Shown here one piece after another: positions 12,967 through 14,398 of a stretch of 14,398 nt of DNA. Position 1 is the stretch's first letter. Each line of letters begins with the position of its first letter. The translations under genes were made by a program, and so were the position numbers. The notes under the pieces are model-generated. The model was given only the letters and a program-made list of their open reading frames with translations, was not told the DNA's origin and did not search any database. This DNA is from an uncultured Bacilli bacterium. GTDB lineage: Bacteria; Bacillota_I; Bacilli_A; RF39; UBA660. The stretch covers positions 1 through 14,398 of the forward strand of contig CALVIJ010000015.1 in the NCBI GenBank assembly GCA_944329505.1. The letters run 5' to 3'.

Positions 12967-13005
12967 TAAGCATTTTCCTTAATAGACTTTGATAGGAGGT
13001 GCTTA
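12967..13005 (+). promoter_or_regulatory. Possible hairpin covering the P-type ATPase ribosome site
   Basis: TAAGCA (12967-12972) pairs perfectly with TGCTTA (13000-13005), which includes the A of the start codon. Pairing can continue with TTTTC against GGAGG, using wobbles, so the GGAGG ribosome site (12995-12999) would be hidden. It can form only in RNA started upstream of 12967. Confidence 0.35.
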
Positions 13006-14398
13006 TGCAAACAGGTTTAACTGATGAAGAAGTTGTAAAAAGTCGTAAAACAAATGGCAGTAATGAAATAAAAGCTGGAAAAAAAGAAAGTTTTATACAT
13101 AAATTCATTGCTACATTAGGTGATCCGATTATTAAAATTCTTATTATTGCTTTAGCTGTTAAAACTTTATTTTTGTTTCAAAACTTTGATTGGTATGAAA
13201 CAATTGGTATCGTTATTGCCATTTTTTTAGCATCCTTTATTTCGACCATATCAGAATATGGTAGTGAAAAAGCTTTTGAAAAACTTCAAGAGGATGCTTC
13301 AAAAATTAAAACCAAAGTTAAAAGAAATGGACAAATAAAAGAAATTGAAATCGATGAAGTAGTTGTTGGAGATATTATTTATTTAGAACCAGGTGACGCA
13401 ATTCCGGCCGATGGTCAAATAATTGAAGGTAAAATCTTAGTTAATGAATCAAGTTTAAATGGAGAAATGAAAGAAAAAGAAAAAAAGACTGGAAATGATA
13501 TTTATCGCTCATCAGTTGTATATTCTGGTTTAGCTACTATGCAAGTAAAGAAAGTAGGAGTTAATACTTTCTATGGTAAATTAGCTAAAGAAGTAAGTGA
13601 AAAAGCACCTATCAGTCCTTTAAATTTAAGACTTGTTAAACTAGCTCAATTGATTAGTAAAGTTGGATATATAGGAGCTTTACTTGTAAGTTTATCTTAT
13701 CTATTTTCTGTAGTTTTTATTGAAAACAATTTTGATGGTGAAGCAATTATTAATACTATTACTAATTTTCCTTTAATGTTTGGGCACATTCTTCACGCAT
13801 TGACTTTATCAGTTACTATAATTGTAGTAGCCGTTCCCGAAGGATTACCACTTATGGTTACCTTAGTATTATCTTCAAATATGAAAAGAATGCTTAAAAG
13901 CAATGTATTAGTTAGAAAACTTATGGGAATAGAAACAGCCGGTAATATAAACATGTTATTTACTGATAAGACAGGAACCATTACTAAAGGAAAACTAGAC
14001 GTTATTGCAATTAGTGATGCCGAAGGTAATATTATGAAAAGTGAAGAAGAATTAAAAAAGAAAAGTTCATATTATACAAGAGTAAAGTTATCGTTAATTG
14101 CCAATAATGAAAGTAGTTACAGTGAAGAAAACACCCCAGTTGGCGGCAATATTACAGATAGAGCTTTATTAAAGTTTTTTGAAAAAAGTTCTATTAACTA
14201 TAAAATACTCGATAAAATTCCATTTAGTAGTGAAAATAAATACTCGTTAACAGAAGTAGAATATGGAGGAAAAATAATTAATCTGATTAAAGGTGCTCCT
14301 GAAGTATTAATAAAAAACTGTACTCATTATTATGATAACAATCAAAAAAGATTACTAACTAATAAGAGTAAGATATATGAACAAATAAAAAAGGCCAC
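13005..14398 (+). CDS. P-type cation-transporting ATPase, Ca2+-type (5' part, runs off the window)
   Basis: P2-type ATPases pump cations across the membrane through a phospho-aspartate cycle. The 464 residues visible include a short cation-ATPase N-terminal region (LTDEEVVKSRKTNGSNEI) and a first helix pair (about 41-83). The actuator domain has VGDIIYLEPGDAIPADG (121-137) and SSLNGEMKE (149-157). A second helix pair (about 217-290) has VAVPEGLP (276-283), in which Glu279 is a typical Ca2+ ligand. The phosphorylation site DKTGTITKG has Asp321. The start of the nucleotide-binding domain includes a KGAPE motif. The actuator motif is NGE instead of the usual TGE(S), with the catalytic Glu kept, a variation I associate with some clostridial relatives. 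AGGAGG is 5 bases before the ATG. The ion cannot be fixed because helices M5-M6 lie beyond the edge. Confidence 0.93.
   Translation, partial: MQTGLTDEEVVKSRKTNGSNEIKAGKKESFIHKFIATLGDPIIKILIIALAVKTLFLFQNFDWYETIGIVIAIFLASFISTISEYGSEKAFEKLQEDASKIKTKVKRNGQIKEIEIDEVVVGDIIYLEPGDAIPADGQIIEGKILVNESSLNGEMKEKEKKTGNDIYRSSVVYSGLATMQVKKVGVNTFYGKLAKEVSEKAPISPLNLRLVKLAQLISKVGYIGALLVSLSYLFSVVFIENNFDGEAIINTITNFPLMFGHILHALTLSVTIIVVAVPEGLPLMVTLVLSSNMKRMLKSNVLVRKLMGIETAGNINMLFTDKTGTITKGKLDVIAISDAEGNIMKSEEELKKKSSYYTRVKLSLIANNESSYSEENTPVGGNITDRALLKFFEKSSINYKILDKIPFSSENKYSLTEVEYGGKIINLIKGAPEVLIKNCTHYYDNNQKRLLTNKSKIYEQIKKA

Noticed and set aside
1..14398. Mycoplasma-type code with TGA read as Trp.
   Set aside because: Trp positions in conserved proteins use TGG, and TGA is the stop of asnB at the expected end of the family.
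1..14398. CRISPR array, phage genes, toxin-antitoxin or defence island.
   Set aside because: I found no spaced repeats, no phage structural or integrase genes and no known defence domains on either strand.

Overview
The window is a strongly A+T-rich bacterial chromosome segment. It uses the standard code: TGG is used for Trp and TGA works as a stop (the asparagine synthetase gene ends in TGA). Purine-rich GGAGG ribosome sites, a CIRCE/HrcA heat-shock operator, a sortase, secreted glucosaminidases and a peptidoglycan ligase with the DNPR motif typical of meso-diaminopimelate (mDAP) addition all point to a walled low-GC Firmicute. The shortened ClpB and the many zinc-ribbon membrane proteins suggest an uncultured gut lineage of Bacilli near the Mollicutes (RF39-like). 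That placement is inference, and I saw no diagnostic marker such as 16S rRNA.

Layout. 1-1033 (minus): 5' part of clpB, cut by the window edge, with a CIRCE operator over its promoter. 1191-1823: a sortase transcribed divergently, followed at once by a tRNA-Pro(CGG) and a series of terminator-like hairpins. 2186-2968: a zinc-ribbon, single-pass membrane protein. 3262-4083 and 4211-4918: two paralogous exported glucosaminidases, each with its own promoter and terminator; the promoters share a 12-base block. 4987-5955: a zinc-ribbon protein with two RDD membrane domains. 6043-9721: a tight operon of an AsnB-type amidotransferase, a small membrane protein and a MurE-type ligase. 9930-10901: a second zinc-ribbon single-pass membrane protein. 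10950-12392: a short helicase IV/UvrD-like helicase whose ribosome site lies in the preceding terminator. 12593-12937: a small two-HTH DNA-binding protein. 13005-end: 5' part of a P-type cation ATPase.

How it fits together. Most genes concern the cell envelope: protein anchoring (sortase), wall cleavage (two glucosaminidases), wall-precursor synthesis and probably mDAP amidation (murE/asnB operon), and membrane sensing or scaffolding (three zinc-ribbon proteins). Most transcription units hold one gene. Nine recognisable promoters all carry a TGn extended -10, and several terminators have their 5' arm inside the last codons of the gene they end. No intergenic stretch exceeds 300 bases; the two longest (1911-2185 and 2969-3261) hold terminators, promoters and leaders, and no supported gene.

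The strongest lead for new biology is the asnB - membrane protein - murE operon. It predicts coupled mDAP addition and amidation, using a MurE that keeps the general Mur-ligase catalytic residues but has lost several MurE-specific ones. I found no evidence of a phage, a complete insertion sequence, a CRISPR array or a defence system.
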